DNA of 31,671 bases, taken from contig JAGVAB010000074.1 in NCBI GenBank assembly GCA_020060485.1, positions 1-31,671 of the forward strand. Reading direction: 5' to 3'. The DNA is from Anaerolineales bacterium. Lineage in GTDB: Bacteria; Chloroflexota; Anaerolineae; Anaerolineales; Anaerolineaceae. Below, piece after piece: positions 1 through 9,144 of this stretch. Position 1 is the stretch's first letter. Each line of letters starts with the position of its first letter. A model generated the notes under the pieces. It saw only the letters and a list, made by a program, of their open reading frames with translations, made no database searches and was not told the origin of the DNA. The position numbers and the translations under genes were made by a program.

Positions 1-1675
1 CCCGTGGCGGTGGCGGTGTTGGTGAAGCTGCCCGAGTTGACGTCCGCCTGGGTCAGGGTGTAACTGCCGGTGAAGGTGGTATTGTCCACTGCACCGGGTG
101 CCAGGCTGGCAATCGGGCCGCCGCTGACCGTCACCCCGCCAACCGTGTCCGTCACAGTCACATTGCTCAGGGTCACATTGCCGGTGTTGGTCACGGTGAA
201 GGTATAGCTGATGATATCGCCGGCGTCTGCCCGGCCGTTGGCGCCCAGGTTGAGGGTGCCGGCCTTGACCAGGTTGATGGAAGCATCCGATGGCAGGGTT
301 TGGGTATCATCGTCATCGTCACTCACATCATCCCCAACCGGCGGGGTGCCCGTGGCAGTGGCAGTGTTAGCAAAGCTGCCCGAGTTGACGTCCGCCTGGG
401 TCAGGGTGTAACTGCCGGTGAAGGTGATGCTGTCCACTGCGCCGGGTGCCAGGCTGGCGATCGGGCCGCCGCTGATCGTTACCCCGCCGACCGTGTCGGT
501 CACGGTCACATTGGTCAGGGTCACATTGCCGGTGTTGGTGACGGTGAATGTATAGCTGATGGTGTCTCCGGCGTCTGCCCGGCTGTTGGCGCCCAGGTTG
601 AGGGTGCCGGTCTTTTGCAGTTCGATTGAGGGCTGGCGGGTGAAGGTTTTGGTATCGTCGTCGGTGTCTGTCACCGGATCGCCGCTGGGCGGATTCCCGC
701 TGACGGTGGCGATATTGGTGAAAGTGCCTGCATCCACATCTGCCTGGGTTAAGGTATGGGTGCCGGTGAAGGTGGTGCTGTCGCTGGCCCCGGGTGCCAG
801 GCTGATCGGGCCGCCAGAGATGACCGAATCGGGATCGCTGATGGTCACATTGCTCAGGGTCACATTGCCGGTGTTGGTCACGGTGAAGGCATAGGTGATG
901 GTATCGCCAGCGTCTGCCCGGGCATTGGCGCCCAGGTTGAGGGTGCCGGTTTTGACCAGTTCAATGGAGGGCAAAGGCGGCAGGGTTTGCGAATCGTTAT
1001 CCGTTCCGGTTGGGTTTGCCCCGCTGGGCGGGGTGCCTGTGGCGGTGGCAGTGTTGGTGAAATTGCCTGCATCTACATCTGCCTGGGTCAGGGTGTAACT
1101 GCCGGTGAAGGCGGCGCTATCGCTGGCGCCGGGCGCCATGCTGGCGATGGGGCCGCCGCTGATCGTCACCCCGCCGACTGTATCCGTCACGGTTACATTG
1201 GTCAGGGTCACATTGCCGGTGTTGGTCACGGTAAAAGCATAGCTGATGGTGTCGCCGGCATCCGCCTGGCCGTTTGTGCCAAGATCGAGGGTGCCGGTCT
1301 TGACCAGGTTGATGGCGCGCACCGCCGGCAAGGGCCGGGTATCGTCATCCACGTCGCTGACCGGTGAACCAACTGGGGGAAAGCCGGTGACCGAGGCGAT
1401 GTTGGTAAAGCTGCCAGCGTTCACGTCTGCCTGGGTCAACACATAGAAACCGGTGAAGGTGGTGCTATCGCTCAAACCTGGGTCCAGGCTGGCAATCGGC
1501 CCGCCGCTGAGCGTGACCCCGCCCACAATGTCGATCAAATTAATATTGGTCAGGGTCACTTCGCCGGTATTGGTCACTGTGAAGGTGTAATAGATCACAT
1601 CCCCGGCGTCAGCCCGTCCATTTCCACCCAAATCCAGCGTGCCGGTCTTGATCAGATCAATGGTCGGGGTCTGGG
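1..1675 (-). repeat. In-frame tandem repeats of 348/339 bp coding for cysteine-free DUF7507 units
   Basis: The marker tgcctgggt or cgcctgggt recurs at 45, 393, 741, 1080 and 1428, giving periods of 348, 348, 339 and 348 bp (116 or 113 codons). The 339-bp unit lacks three codons in the TDTVGGVTISGG segment. Neighbouring copies share long nearly identical blocks, so these are recent in-frame duplications inside the gene. The array continues past the window start. It is coding DNA, not CRISPR. Confidence 0.9.
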
Positions 1676-4600
1676 TCACCACCTGGGCAGTGCTGCTGAC
1701 CGGGCTGGTCTGGTCGCTATCGGCAAAGGCGGTGTTGCTGTATCCGCCGGCGGTGATATCCCCGGCCGTCACGTCGTGATAGGCGGTACAGGAAAGGATT
1801 TGGCCGGTGGTCAGGGTGGCCGGTTGGGGTGGGGTGCAGGTTTGCAGGGTCACCCCCACGCCGGGATCGGTGATGACCACATTGGTCAGGGTCTTGTCGC
1901 CAGTGTTGACGGCCGAGATGTCATAGGTGATGCGTTTGCCTATGGTGTTGTATGGGCCGGTCGAGGTTACCTGTTTGTACAGCTCCAGGCGGGCATTGTC
2001 GGTGATGGTCACGCTCACCGTGTCGCTCACCGGGTCGGTCTCGTTGCTGTCAGCTGTGGCTGTGTTGCTGAAGCTGCCTGCATCCACATCCGCCTGGTTG
2101 ACCATGTGACTGGCCGGGCAGACCATGCTTGCGCCGGGCAGCAGGGTGGCAGGCTGGACAGGATTACAGGTTCCCAGTGTGACACCCGGGTCGCTGATGG
2201 TGACATTGTTCAACGTGGTAACGCCGGAATTGGTGGCGGTGATGGTATAGAAAAGCGTATGGCCCAGTTCATATGGTGCGGCAGTCGTGATGACCTTGTC
2301 AATCAGCAGAATATTGCTCTGGTTGAGAGGCACGGTTACCGAATCAGTAACAGGATCGGTCTGGTCGCTGTCGGCAGTGGCGGTATTGGTGTATGTGCCG
2401 GCAGTTTCTTCGCCTGCGGTAACAACGTGTGTTCCCTGGCAGGTCATGGTGGCTGCCGGGGCCAGGGTGGCAGGCTGGGCCGGGGTGCATGTGCCAAAGA
2501 CCAGGCCGGGATCAGCAATCGTTACGTTGGTCAGGTCAATGTCGCCAGTGTTGGTCACTACCAGGTTGTAAACCAGGTTGTCCCCTTCCAAATATGGCGC
2601 CGGATCGGAGGCGGAAGTATTGAGGGTCTTGACCAGTTGCATGGCCGGTGAAGCTCTGACCGTCAGGATGTCCTCGGCCGGATCGGTATTGGTAGCGCCT
2701 TCACTGGTGATGAGGGTGTTCCTGGCAATGGTGTTGGTAAACACACCTGCGGCATTCGCCTGCACCGGCACAACGATATCACAGGTGGTGTCAGGCCCGG
2801 CAATGATGCTGCCAGCGCCCAGGGTGATGGTCGTCTCGCCGGGGTTGGCTGTCAGTATGCCGCCGCAGGCATTGGTAGCAGCCGGCGTAGAAGCAATGAA
2901 CAAACCGGCAGGCAAGGTATCCGTGAGTCCCAGATTGGAAAGGGGAATATTACCGGTATTCTTCACCTGAATGGTCAAAAGGGAAGTTTCACCCAGGATC
3001 ATCTCGGGCGGGATGAAGTATTTGCTGATGCTGGCGCCAGGCAGATTGGTCAAGGAAGCCTGGGCAGCCTGAGCATTGCTGGCTCCATTAAAGGAAGTGA
3101 CCCCGCCTGCGGGGATGATGTTGGTGCGGTTGCCGTTGACGTTCATGGTCACGCTGACCCTCAGCGTGCACCGTTTGGAAGGCGCCAGCGTGCCGCCGCT
3201 AAAAGCGAAGGTGTTGGCGCCCGGCGTACCCGTGATCGTACCCCCACAGGTGCCGTTATTGAAATTCGGCGGGTTGGCAATATACATGCCCGCCGGCATG
3301 GTGTCGGTGAATTTGATGCCGGTCAAGTAGGCATTGTTGGGATTGATCAACTGCACGCTCATGGTTGAGGAAGAACCGCCAAACACGGTCAGGGGATCGA
3401 ATCCCTTAACCACACCCAGGGTGAGAGGAGTGACAGTCAAATCTGCGGTGGCATTCGCCACCGGGCGGATGGTGGTTCCAGTTCCCTGAATCGTACCGAT
3501 CACACTGGTTCTGTTGATGGTGTTGGTGCGGGTAACCGGCAATGGCGAGATCGAGGTCGAAGCAATCACATCCACACTGACCGTGCAAATGCCAGGCACC
3601 CCGCTCACCTGGGCGGGCACGGTGCCATTGCTGAGGGTAATCAACTGTTGACCAGGGTTAGCGGTCACCGAGCCCCCAGGGCAGGTGGTGGTGGCATTGG
3701 CCGGAGAGGCAATGGTGAAGTTGGTGCCGCCCATCGTGTTCAGGTTGTCCGTACCGCCAAAATTGACCAGGGGCAAGGCATTGGTATTGCGGAAGGTGAT
3801 GGTCAGGGTGGAACGGCCGCCGGGCATGACCGTATCGGGATAAAAAGCCTTGCTCATCGTTAAATTGCTGACGGTCAGACTGGCGGTCAAATTGCTGGGT
3901 GGGCGCTGCCCCTGATCGTTGCTGATTTGAGATGCTGCAAAGATGGTATTGGTATGCACTCCAGCGGTGCTGCTGGTCACATACACGACTATTGTACAGC
4001 TGCCACCCTGGGCAATGCTGCCGCCCGTCAACTCGATGGTGCCCGATCCGGTTGGGGCGCTCAGGGAGCCATTACAGGTGTTGGTCGCAGGGGAAGAATT
4101 GCTGACCGTCACACCAGGCGGCAGATTGTCAGTTACAGTCAAAGTGGTGATGGCCATGTCTGCCGGAGCATAAAGCCTGATGCGCAGCCGCGAGTTGCCG
4201 CCGGCGATGATGGGTGTGTCCTGAAAGGTTTTATCTCCGGTCAAACCCAGGCCGGTGGCATATACCGTGATCGGCTGCGAAGCGGGGTCCAGATTGGTCA
4301 GGCCCTCCACCGTCTGGATACGATTGGCCGGGATGGTGTTGGTGTAGGTGCCGGAACTGGCTGCGGTCACGGTCACCTGAAAATAACAGGTGCCGGGATT
4401 GGCCACAGTGCCCGGAGGGATGGCTGCCCCGCTGGCATCCAGACCGGAAAGAGTGAGTGTGTTGGGCGGCCCGGCAACGGCCACCGCCTGGCCATTGGCG
4501 CAGGTGGTCGAAGCTGTGGCCGGGTCCGGGATCAAGCCATTGGGCAGGTCATCGATCAGCTGGGTGACATGAATGGCAGAGCTGGTGCGATTTTGCAGGG

Positions 4601-6422
4601 TCACCCGCACAACGGAAGTGCCCCCCGCCTGAAAAGAAGTTGGCGAGAAGGTTTTGAGGATGCCAATACTCAGGGCCTGAACATTCAACGTGGCGCTGGC
4701 CGGCAAGGTATTGGTAATCCCCGGAACATCAGTGCTGAGCGAACCGGCCGGGATGTCATTGATATGGGAAGCTGTCAGGGCGGTATCCGCCGTGGTCACG
4801 CTGACCGTGATGGTGCAGGTCCCCGGTGTGGTTACGCTGCCCGAAGGCACCGTTCCGCCGGTGAGCTGGATGGTGTCATTGGCGCGGTTGGTAGTGGTAA
4901 TGGCGGCCACACCGCTGCCACAGGTGGTGGCCGGGGTACCGGTCAGGATCAGGTCATTGCCGGGCATCACATCGGCAATGGATACGCCGGTATAGGCGCT
5001 GCCGGTGGGGTTGCGCAGCGTGATGGTCAGGGTGCTGAGTTGGCCAGCCTGGATGGTGGTAGGCGAAAAAGCCTTGCCAATGCCCACTGACTGCACATTC
5101 AAATTCGCCTGGGCCGGGCTGATATTGCTCACCCCCTGCTTGTTTTGTATGGCATTCACCGGGATATCATTGGTATATTCACCCTGTGTGTAAGAGGTTA
5201 CATTCACCTGGATCTGGCAGGTAGTGTTGGCAGCGATCTGGGCATTGGACAGGGTCAGGGTGCTTGAACCCGAAAAGGCGCTCAGCGAAGCAGAACCGCC
5301 GCAGCCCGTGAGCGAAGGGTTGATTGTGGTTGCCAGAACCACATTATGCGGGGCCGGGTCATTTAACACGTCTGTCAAGGAAAGCTGGGTCAGATCGTGG
5401 GTCAGGTCGTTGTTGGTGATGCGAATGGTGAGGCGGCTGTTCTGTCCAACCCAGATCGTACTGGGGGCAAAAGCCTTGGTGATGGAAGGCGCAATGATCG
5501 CATCCACCTGAAGGGTGGCGCTGGCCGGGTCCGTGTTACTGATGGAAACCGTTCCCCCCATTCCGGTGGAATAAAGATTTTCTTCGGGGACGGTATTGAT
5601 CAGGTTGCCCGGGGTGATTGAACTGACATCCACCTGCACCGTACAAGTGCCCACCATCGGCCCTACCTGGGCGGGAACCGTGGCGCCGCTCAGCGAAAGG
5701 ATTGTCGTATTTTCCATAGCCGTCACCGAAGGGGATGCACCACAGCCAAGGGTGGTCACATTGGGCGGGTCGGCAATGTACAGGCCAGGCATGACAGCCT
5801 CCAGGTCATCCGTCCAGGAGGCATTTTCCAATGCAAATGTATTGGAGTTGTAAATGGAAACGCTCAGGCGGGAAACATCCCCGGGAGCGATATTGATCGG
5901 GTTGAAACTCTTGTTGATCTCGGCGTTGAAATCAAAGGTGGCCACGGTCAAGTCTGCGCTGGCCGGGTTGGCATTGGAGACAAAGGCCGCACCGTGATAC
6001 CCTGTCAAATCGCCAGCCTGAAAAGTATTGGTCACAAGGCCGGAAACAGACGACTCGACATTCACTGCCACCGAGCAGCTGCCATTGGCGGGCACCGTGC
6101 CGCCGCTCAGGGAAATGAAAAGGCCGTCAGGGGCGGCAGTAACCGAGCCGGCGCACGTGGAGATGATATTTGCCGGATCGGAAATGGTCAAACCAGCCGG
6201 GAAGGTGTTGGTAAAAGCTGCATCCGTTAATGGAGTGCCATTGGCATTGCTCAAGGTGATCGTCAGGCGAGAAAAACTGCGCAAGGCGATCTTGGTTGGC
6301 GAGAATGCCAGCGCAGCGCTGATCTCAGCGGTGGGGCTTTGGGCAAAAACCGTTGTTGCAACGGGCAGAACCAGTCCAAGCACGATACCAATAACCAGAA
6401 AATAACGACAAAAACGCCCCAT
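1..6422 (-). CDS. Giant secreted DUF11/DUF7507-type repeat protein, 3' end outside window
   Basis: The minus strand is open from an ATG at 6422 to the window edge (2,140 codons, no stop). I translated most of it and both ends are in the same frame. A GGAGGG ribosome site lies at 6427-6432, 4 nt before the ATG. Residues 1-27 form a signal peptide (hydrophobic core, cleavage expected after VFA, before QS). Then come nine units of about 115-140 aa, each with a conserved cysteine pair and the pattern KxFxP...TTC.G...GTCT, down to about 2655. Next are three DUF7507-like units with another cysteine pair (about 2655-1675), then four complete cysteine-free units and part of a fifth, ending in acidic stretches such as DDDDDTQT. 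Such Ig-like beta-sandwich repeats are known from cell-surface and extracellular proteins; adhesin or envelope function is inference. The C-terminal anchor cannot be seen. No enzymatic domain was recognised. Confidence 0.9.
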   Translation of the reverse strand, partial: MGRFCRYFLVIGIVLGLVLPVATTVFAQSPTAEISAALAFSPTKIALRSFSRLTITLSNANGTPLTDAAFTNTFPAGLTISDPANIISTCAGSVTAAPDGLFISLSGGTVPANGSCSVAVNVESSVSGLVTNTFQAGDLTGYHGAAFVSNANPASADLTVATFDFNAEINKSFNPINIAPGDVSRLSVSIYNSNTFALENASWTDDLEAVMPGLYIADPPNVTTLGCGASPSVTAMENTTILSLSGATVPAQVGPMVGTCTVQVDVSSITPGNLINTVPEENLYSTGMGGTVSISNTDPASATLQVDAIIAPSITKAFAPSTIWVGQNSRLTIRITNNDLTHDLTQLSLTDVLNDPAPHNVVLATTINPSLTGCGGSASLSAFSGSSTLTLSNAQIAANTTCQIQVNVTSYTQGEYTNDIPVNAIQNKQGVSNISPAQANLNVQSVGIGKAFSPTTIQAGQLSTLTITLRNPTGSAYTGVSIADVMPGNDLILTGTPATTCGSGVAAITTTNRANDTIQLTGGTVPSGSVTTPGTCTITVSVTTADTALTASHINDIPAGSLSTDVPGITNTLPASATLNVQALSIGILKTFSPTSFQAGGTSVVRVTLQNRTSSAIHVTQLIDDLPNGLIPDPATASTTCANGQAVAVAGPPNTLTLSGLDASGAAIPPGTVANPGTCYFQVTVTAASSGTYTNTIPANRIQTVEGLTNLDPASQPITVYATGLGLTGDKTFQDTPIIAGGNSRLRIRLYAPADMAITTLTVTDNLPPGVTVSNSSPATNTCNGSLSAPTGSGTIELTGGSIAQGGSCTIVVYVTSSTAGVHTNTIFAASQISNDQGQRPPSNLTASLTVSNLTMSKAFYPDTVMPGGRSTLTITFRNTNALPLVNFGGTDNLNTMGGTNFTIASPANATTTCPGGSVTANPGQQLITLSNGTVPAQVSGVPGICTVSVDVIASTSISPLPVTRTNTINRTSVIGTIQGTGTTIRPVANATADLTVTPLTLGVVKGFDPLTVFGGSSSTMSVQLINPNNAYLTGIKFTDTMPAGMYIANPPNFNNGTCGGTITGTPGANTFAFSGGTLAPSKRCTLRVSVTMNVNGNRTNIIPAGGVTSFNGASNAQAAQASLTNLPGASISKYFIPPEMILGETSLLTIQVKNTGNIPLSNLGLTDTLPAGLFIASTPAATNACGGILTANPGETTITLGAGSIIAGPDTTCDIVVPVQANAAGVFTNTIARNTLITSEGATNTDPAEDILTVRASPAMQLVKTLNTSASDPAPYLEGDNLVYNLVVTNTGDIDLTNVTIADPGLVFGTCTPAQPATLAPAATMTCQGTHVVTAGEETAGTYTNTATADSDQTDPVTDSVTVPLNQSNILLIDKVITTAAPYELGHTLFYTITATNSGVTTLNNVTISDPGVTLGTCNPVQPATLLPGASMVCPASHMVNQADVDAGSFSNTATADSNETDPVSDTVSVTITDNARLELYKQVTSTGPYNTIGKRITYDISAVNTGDKTLTNVVITDPGVGVTLQTCTPPQPATLTTGQILSCTAYHDVTAGDITAGGYSNTAFADSDQTSPVSSTAQVVTQTPTIDLIKTGTLDLGGNGRADAGDVIYYTFTVTNTGEVTLTNINLIDIVGGVTLSGGPIASLDPGLSDSTTFTGFYVLTQADVNAGSFTNIASVTGFPPVGSPVSDVDDDTRPLPAVRAINLVKTGTLDLGTNGQADAGDTISYAFTVTNTGNVTLTNVTVTDTVGGVTISGGPIASMAPGASDSAAFTGSYTLTQADVDAGNFTNTATATGTPPSGANPTGTDNDSQTLPPLPSIELVKTGTLNLGANARADAGDTITYAFTVTNTGNVTLSNVTISDPDSVISGGPISLAPGASDSTTFTGTHTLTQADVDAGTFTNIATVSGNPPSGDPVTDTDDDTKTFTRQPSIELQKTGTLNLGANSRADAGDTISYTFTVTNTGNVTLTNVTVTDTVGGVTISGGPIASLAPGAVDSITFTGSYTLTQADVNSGSFANTATATGTPPVGDDVSDDDDDTQTLPSDASINLVKAGTLNLGANGRADAGDIISYTFTVTNTGNVTLSNVTVTDTVGGVTVSGGPIASLAPGAVDNTTFTGSYTLTQADVNSGSFTNTATAT

Positions 6423-6550
6423 AAAACCCTCCAAAATAGCAATAATTCCCAATAAATCCGCCAGAACGCTGTCTGGAGCATCTGAAAACCCTTCAATTTT
6501 TCAGCCAGATGAAACAGGTGAGACTGTTGATATCACCGCCCTACAATTGA

Positions 6551-6578
6551 ATAATACAACTCACCATTGTTGGATCAA
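6551..6578 (-). promoter_or_regulatory. Candidate promoter for the giant repeat protein
   Basis: Read on the minus strand, TTGATC (6578-6573) is followed after 16 bp by TATTAT (6556-6551), which is preceded by TG. This would start transcription near 6544 and leave a leader of about 120 nt. A second possible -10, TATAAT, lies at 6614-6609 without a good -35. The whole 6423-6683 gap is AT-rich, unlike its flanks, and holds no gene that I can support. Confidence 0.4.
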
Positions 6579-6683
6579 TAAAACAACATCTCTTACAAAC
6601 CAGCATTGATTATACATTAAACTCCCATGAGAAATTTTCCTCCGGGTTTTATTTGTTAATGGAATGCAAGGTTTAAGCCAGCC

Positions 6684-9029
6684 TTAGCTGCCGTCCTCCG
6701 TTGGCACCAGATAGGCAGCCGCCACGCTGCGTTCATCATCCATCACCAGGCGCAAGCAATGCCCGCTGCGGTAATCACCCACGCGGATCAACCGCAGGGC
6801 ATCTTTCAATTCCGGATCCAAATCAATAAAGGTGCTGGTGTGATCCGGCTGCTGGTAAAAGAATCGCTGATTGAAAATGGAAGCCGGGTCATCTGTCAGC
6901 ACGGCCAGCGGGTAGATTTGCGACTCGAGCAGGTCCTGGAAAAAATGCGTGCCCAGCGATGGCTCCGGGGCGGGGCCAATACCCGGCCCAGCCAGTTCCA
7001 CCAGGGCGCGCGTATGGTAAATATCCCCATAACCGATGGGCACCCCCAGGTCGGAGTTGGAACTGCCCCAGCGCCCCGGCCCGACCAGAATGAATTGCTG
7101 ACCCTTCAGGGCTGCATTCATTTGCCCAATTGCGCGGCTCAATTTGCGGCGCTGCTCCATCGTGGTCAGAGCAAAATAGCCTTCCGGCGGCACGAACATC
7201 ACATAATCAATACGATCAACCTTGCCCGGCGGCACCATGAAATGGGTCAGGAAGGCCATATCTTCTTCGACCAGATCGGATGGAATGCGCATCATTTGTG
7301 TTTCTGCCAGACGGCTTTGCGGGCGGCATTGCACGATCTGAATGCACAGCGAAGGGTTGTTGCTTTCCGGCTGGCGGATGTGCAGGGTAAATTCCAGATC
7401 CACCGGGCTGCGGTAGTAATCTTCCAGAATGCGCAGGATGGCTTTCATCCGGTCGGCAAAGGGCGTGCGTTTGAGCAGCTCGTCAAACGTAACCACCAGC
7501 CGGGTGGGATCATCCACCAGATTGCTGCGCAAGGAAGAGAAATAACCATCCTCTTCGATCTGCACCAGAAAACGCAGCGGCGGGTAATCCGAATTGAGCA
7601 CCTCCTGAATGGGCAGGGTCTTGAACTGGTTGTCCTCCAGGTCGATCAGGTCCACATATTTCTGGGAGTAACGCGCAATCTCCTGGCTGCTTTTATAGGG
7701 CCGCAGCAGGGGATGGCTGAGCGCGATCAGACGCGGGTAATCATTGCCCACGCGGTCCACAGCACGCGTGCCCAGCCCCCACACCAGGCGCACCACCCCG
7801 TCCTCGCGGCGGATCTGCGGCGCCCAGCGGTAGAGGTTGGTGCTGAAAGCCACTCCGGCGGCATGCGGCAGGTAATAACGCCCGAAGCGTTCACCCTGCA
7901 CCACCTGGATCAGGATCGCCATGCGTTCATCATAATCCAGCAAGCCTTTGCTGCGCCGGTAGAGCAGCGCGTCCGGGCTGAGGGTTGAGGCATACACCCG
8001 CCCGATGGCCTGCGCCAGCGCCTTGAGACGGTCCTTGAAGCGGCCCTGATTTCCCAGGAACACGCTTTCATATTTACCGGCAAAAGCGGTGCCGAAGTTA
8101 TCCTCCAGCAAACTGGATGAACGCACAATAAGCGGCTTGTTGCCGATCTTGAGCAGTAAGGTATACAATTTTTGGTATACCCCTGGCGGCAGCTCGGCTT
8201 CCATGAAAGACTGCTGGATCTGCGGAAACTCGGCCCGCATTTCATCTTCACTCTTGTATTTCTGATCCATCCAGTGCAGGAAGTTGTTCAGCTCCAGGAA
8301 AGCATAGAATTCATCCGCCCCGATGAAATACGACTCAACCGTCTTCATTGAAGAGCGCATATCCTCGGTGCATACCCGGCCCAGCAAGCGCACTGCCAGC
8401 AGCATGCCGGCCGCTTTGCCGCCGATACGCCCAAAGCCGATCTTGCGCTGGCGGATGTCGGCCAGGTCGGCGGCCGTGAACCATTCCTTGGCAATATTAA
8501 TGTAGCGCAGTTGATCGCTGATCAGGGTGCGGATGAGTACCACCTTGCATTCTTCCAGACGGTGCTCCAGCTCGGCCCTTTCTTCGGGCGGCATGCGCTC
8601 GATCAGCATGGCCTGACGCAGCACATATTCCAGCGGAGTCAGCTCGGGATTCATCGAGAGCAGGAATTCCTTGTCGCTCTCAAAGCCGCGTTCGCCCAGC
8701 GTGCTGGAAACGATCTTCTCAAATTCCTCAAAAGGGAAGTGCTGGCTAAAGGCCAGGTCGGTCAGATGATTGCGGATATGATCCTTACGCATCTCCCAGG
8801 CGTGTGGCTCTTCCTCGCCAAAGGGATCCAACAAACCCTCCTGGCGCTGCGAGCGGATCGCCATGCGGCGCACTTCTTCCTCAAATTCCTGGGGCTGGAC
8901 AATGCCGCGTTCAAACAACTCCTTGCGCATGCGCGCCCGGATGCGGCTGCCCAGAATGGGGTATTGCGCCAGCGACAGATAAATGTTCAATAAACGATGG
9001 CGATCGGTGGTGGTGGTGGTAAATTTCAT
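6684..9029 (-). CDS. PEP/pyruvate-binding-domain protein (PPDK N-terminal-like)
   Basis: This 781-aa protein carries an ATP-grasp-like PPDK_N nucleotide-binding module as found in PEP synthase and pyruvate phosphate dikinase. Visible signatures are KIGFGRIGGKAAGML (residues 196-210) and PLIVRSSSLLEDNFGTAFAG (299-318); the latter matches the phosphate-binding segment of the family. The C-terminal part has a GPGRWGSSNSDLG motif. The phosphohistidine swivel domain and the PEP-binding TIM barrel of true PEP synthase are absent, so it is not a complete enzyme of that type. Residues 1-190 are helical and charged, without a domain I know. The start follows an AGGTG-like ribosome site. It lies 115 bp downstream of dnaN with a hairpin between them. 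The substrate is unknown; a phosphotransferase or ATP-dependent ligase role is inference. Confidence 0.85.
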   Translation of the reverse strand: MKFTTTTTDRHRLLNIYLSLAQYPILGSRIRARMRKELFERGIVQPQEFEEEVRRMAIRSQRQEGLLDPFGEEEPHAWEMRKDHIRNHLTDLAFSQHFPFEEFEKIVSSTLGERGFESDKEFLLSMNPELTPLEYVLRQAMLIERMPPEERAELEHRLEECKVVLIRTLISDQLRYINIAKEWFTAADLADIRQRKIGFGRIGGKAAGMLLAVRLLGRVCTEDMRSSMKTVESYFIGADEFYAFLELNNFLHWMDQKYKSEDEMRAEFPQIQQSFMEAELPPGVYQKLYTLLLKIGNKPLIVRSSSLLEDNFGTAFAGKYESVFLGNQGRFKDRLKALAQAIGRVYASTLSPDALLYRRSKGLLDYDERMAILIQVVQGERFGRYYLPHAAGVAFSTNLYRWAPQIRREDGVVRLVWGLGTRAVDRVGNDYPRLIALSHPLLRPYKSSQEIARYSQKYVDLIDLEDNQFKTLPIQEVLNSDYPPLRFLVQIEEDGYFSSLRSNLVDDPTRLVVTFDELLKRTPFADRMKAILRILEDYYRSPVDLEFTLHIRQPESNNPSLCIQIVQCRPQSRLAETQMMRIPSDLVEEDMAFLTHFMVPPGKVDRIDYVMFVPPEGYFALTTMEQRRKLSRAIGQMNAALKGQQFILVGPGRWGSSNSDLGVPIGYGDIYHTRALVELAGPGIGPAPEPSLGTHFFQDLLESQIYPLAVLTDDPASIFNQRFFYQQPDHTSTFIDLDPELKDALRLIRVGDYRSGHCLRLVMDDERSVAAAYLVPTEDGS

Positions 9030-9056
9030 TCTTGCACCTGTAGGGGAACAAAACGA

Positions 9057-9078
9057 CTCCCGTTTTTTATGACGGGAG
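9057..9078 (-). terminator. Hairpin downstream of dnaN
   Basis: ctcccgt (9057-9063) pairs with acgggag (9072-9078) around an 8-nt loop. On the minus strand it is followed by a short T-containing stretch (CGTTTTG). It lies 66 bp past the dnaN stop and just before the next gene, so it may end or attenuate dnaN transcription. Confidence 0.4.
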
Positions 9079-9144
9079 CCGCGTTCATTTTTAGCAATTC
9101 AGACCGGCAGCAATGCACATCAGCAAAGCAGCCTTCATCGTATA

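Noticed and set aside
1..1675. Regularly spaced repeats as a possible CRISPR array
   Set aside because: The period is about 348 bp, units are whole protein domains in frame, and there are no short repeats with unique spacers.
1776..5090. Long plus-strand open frames (1776-2651 and 3927-5090) opposite the giant repeat protein
   Set aside because: They are glycine-, histidine- and arginine-rich shadow translations of a repetitive, GC-rich gene. The opposite strand has a continuous frame with signal peptide, ribosome site and recognisable repeats.
6759..7988. 409-codon plus-strand frame
   Set aside because: It lies wholly inside the PPDK-like gene on the other strand and has no recognisable domain.
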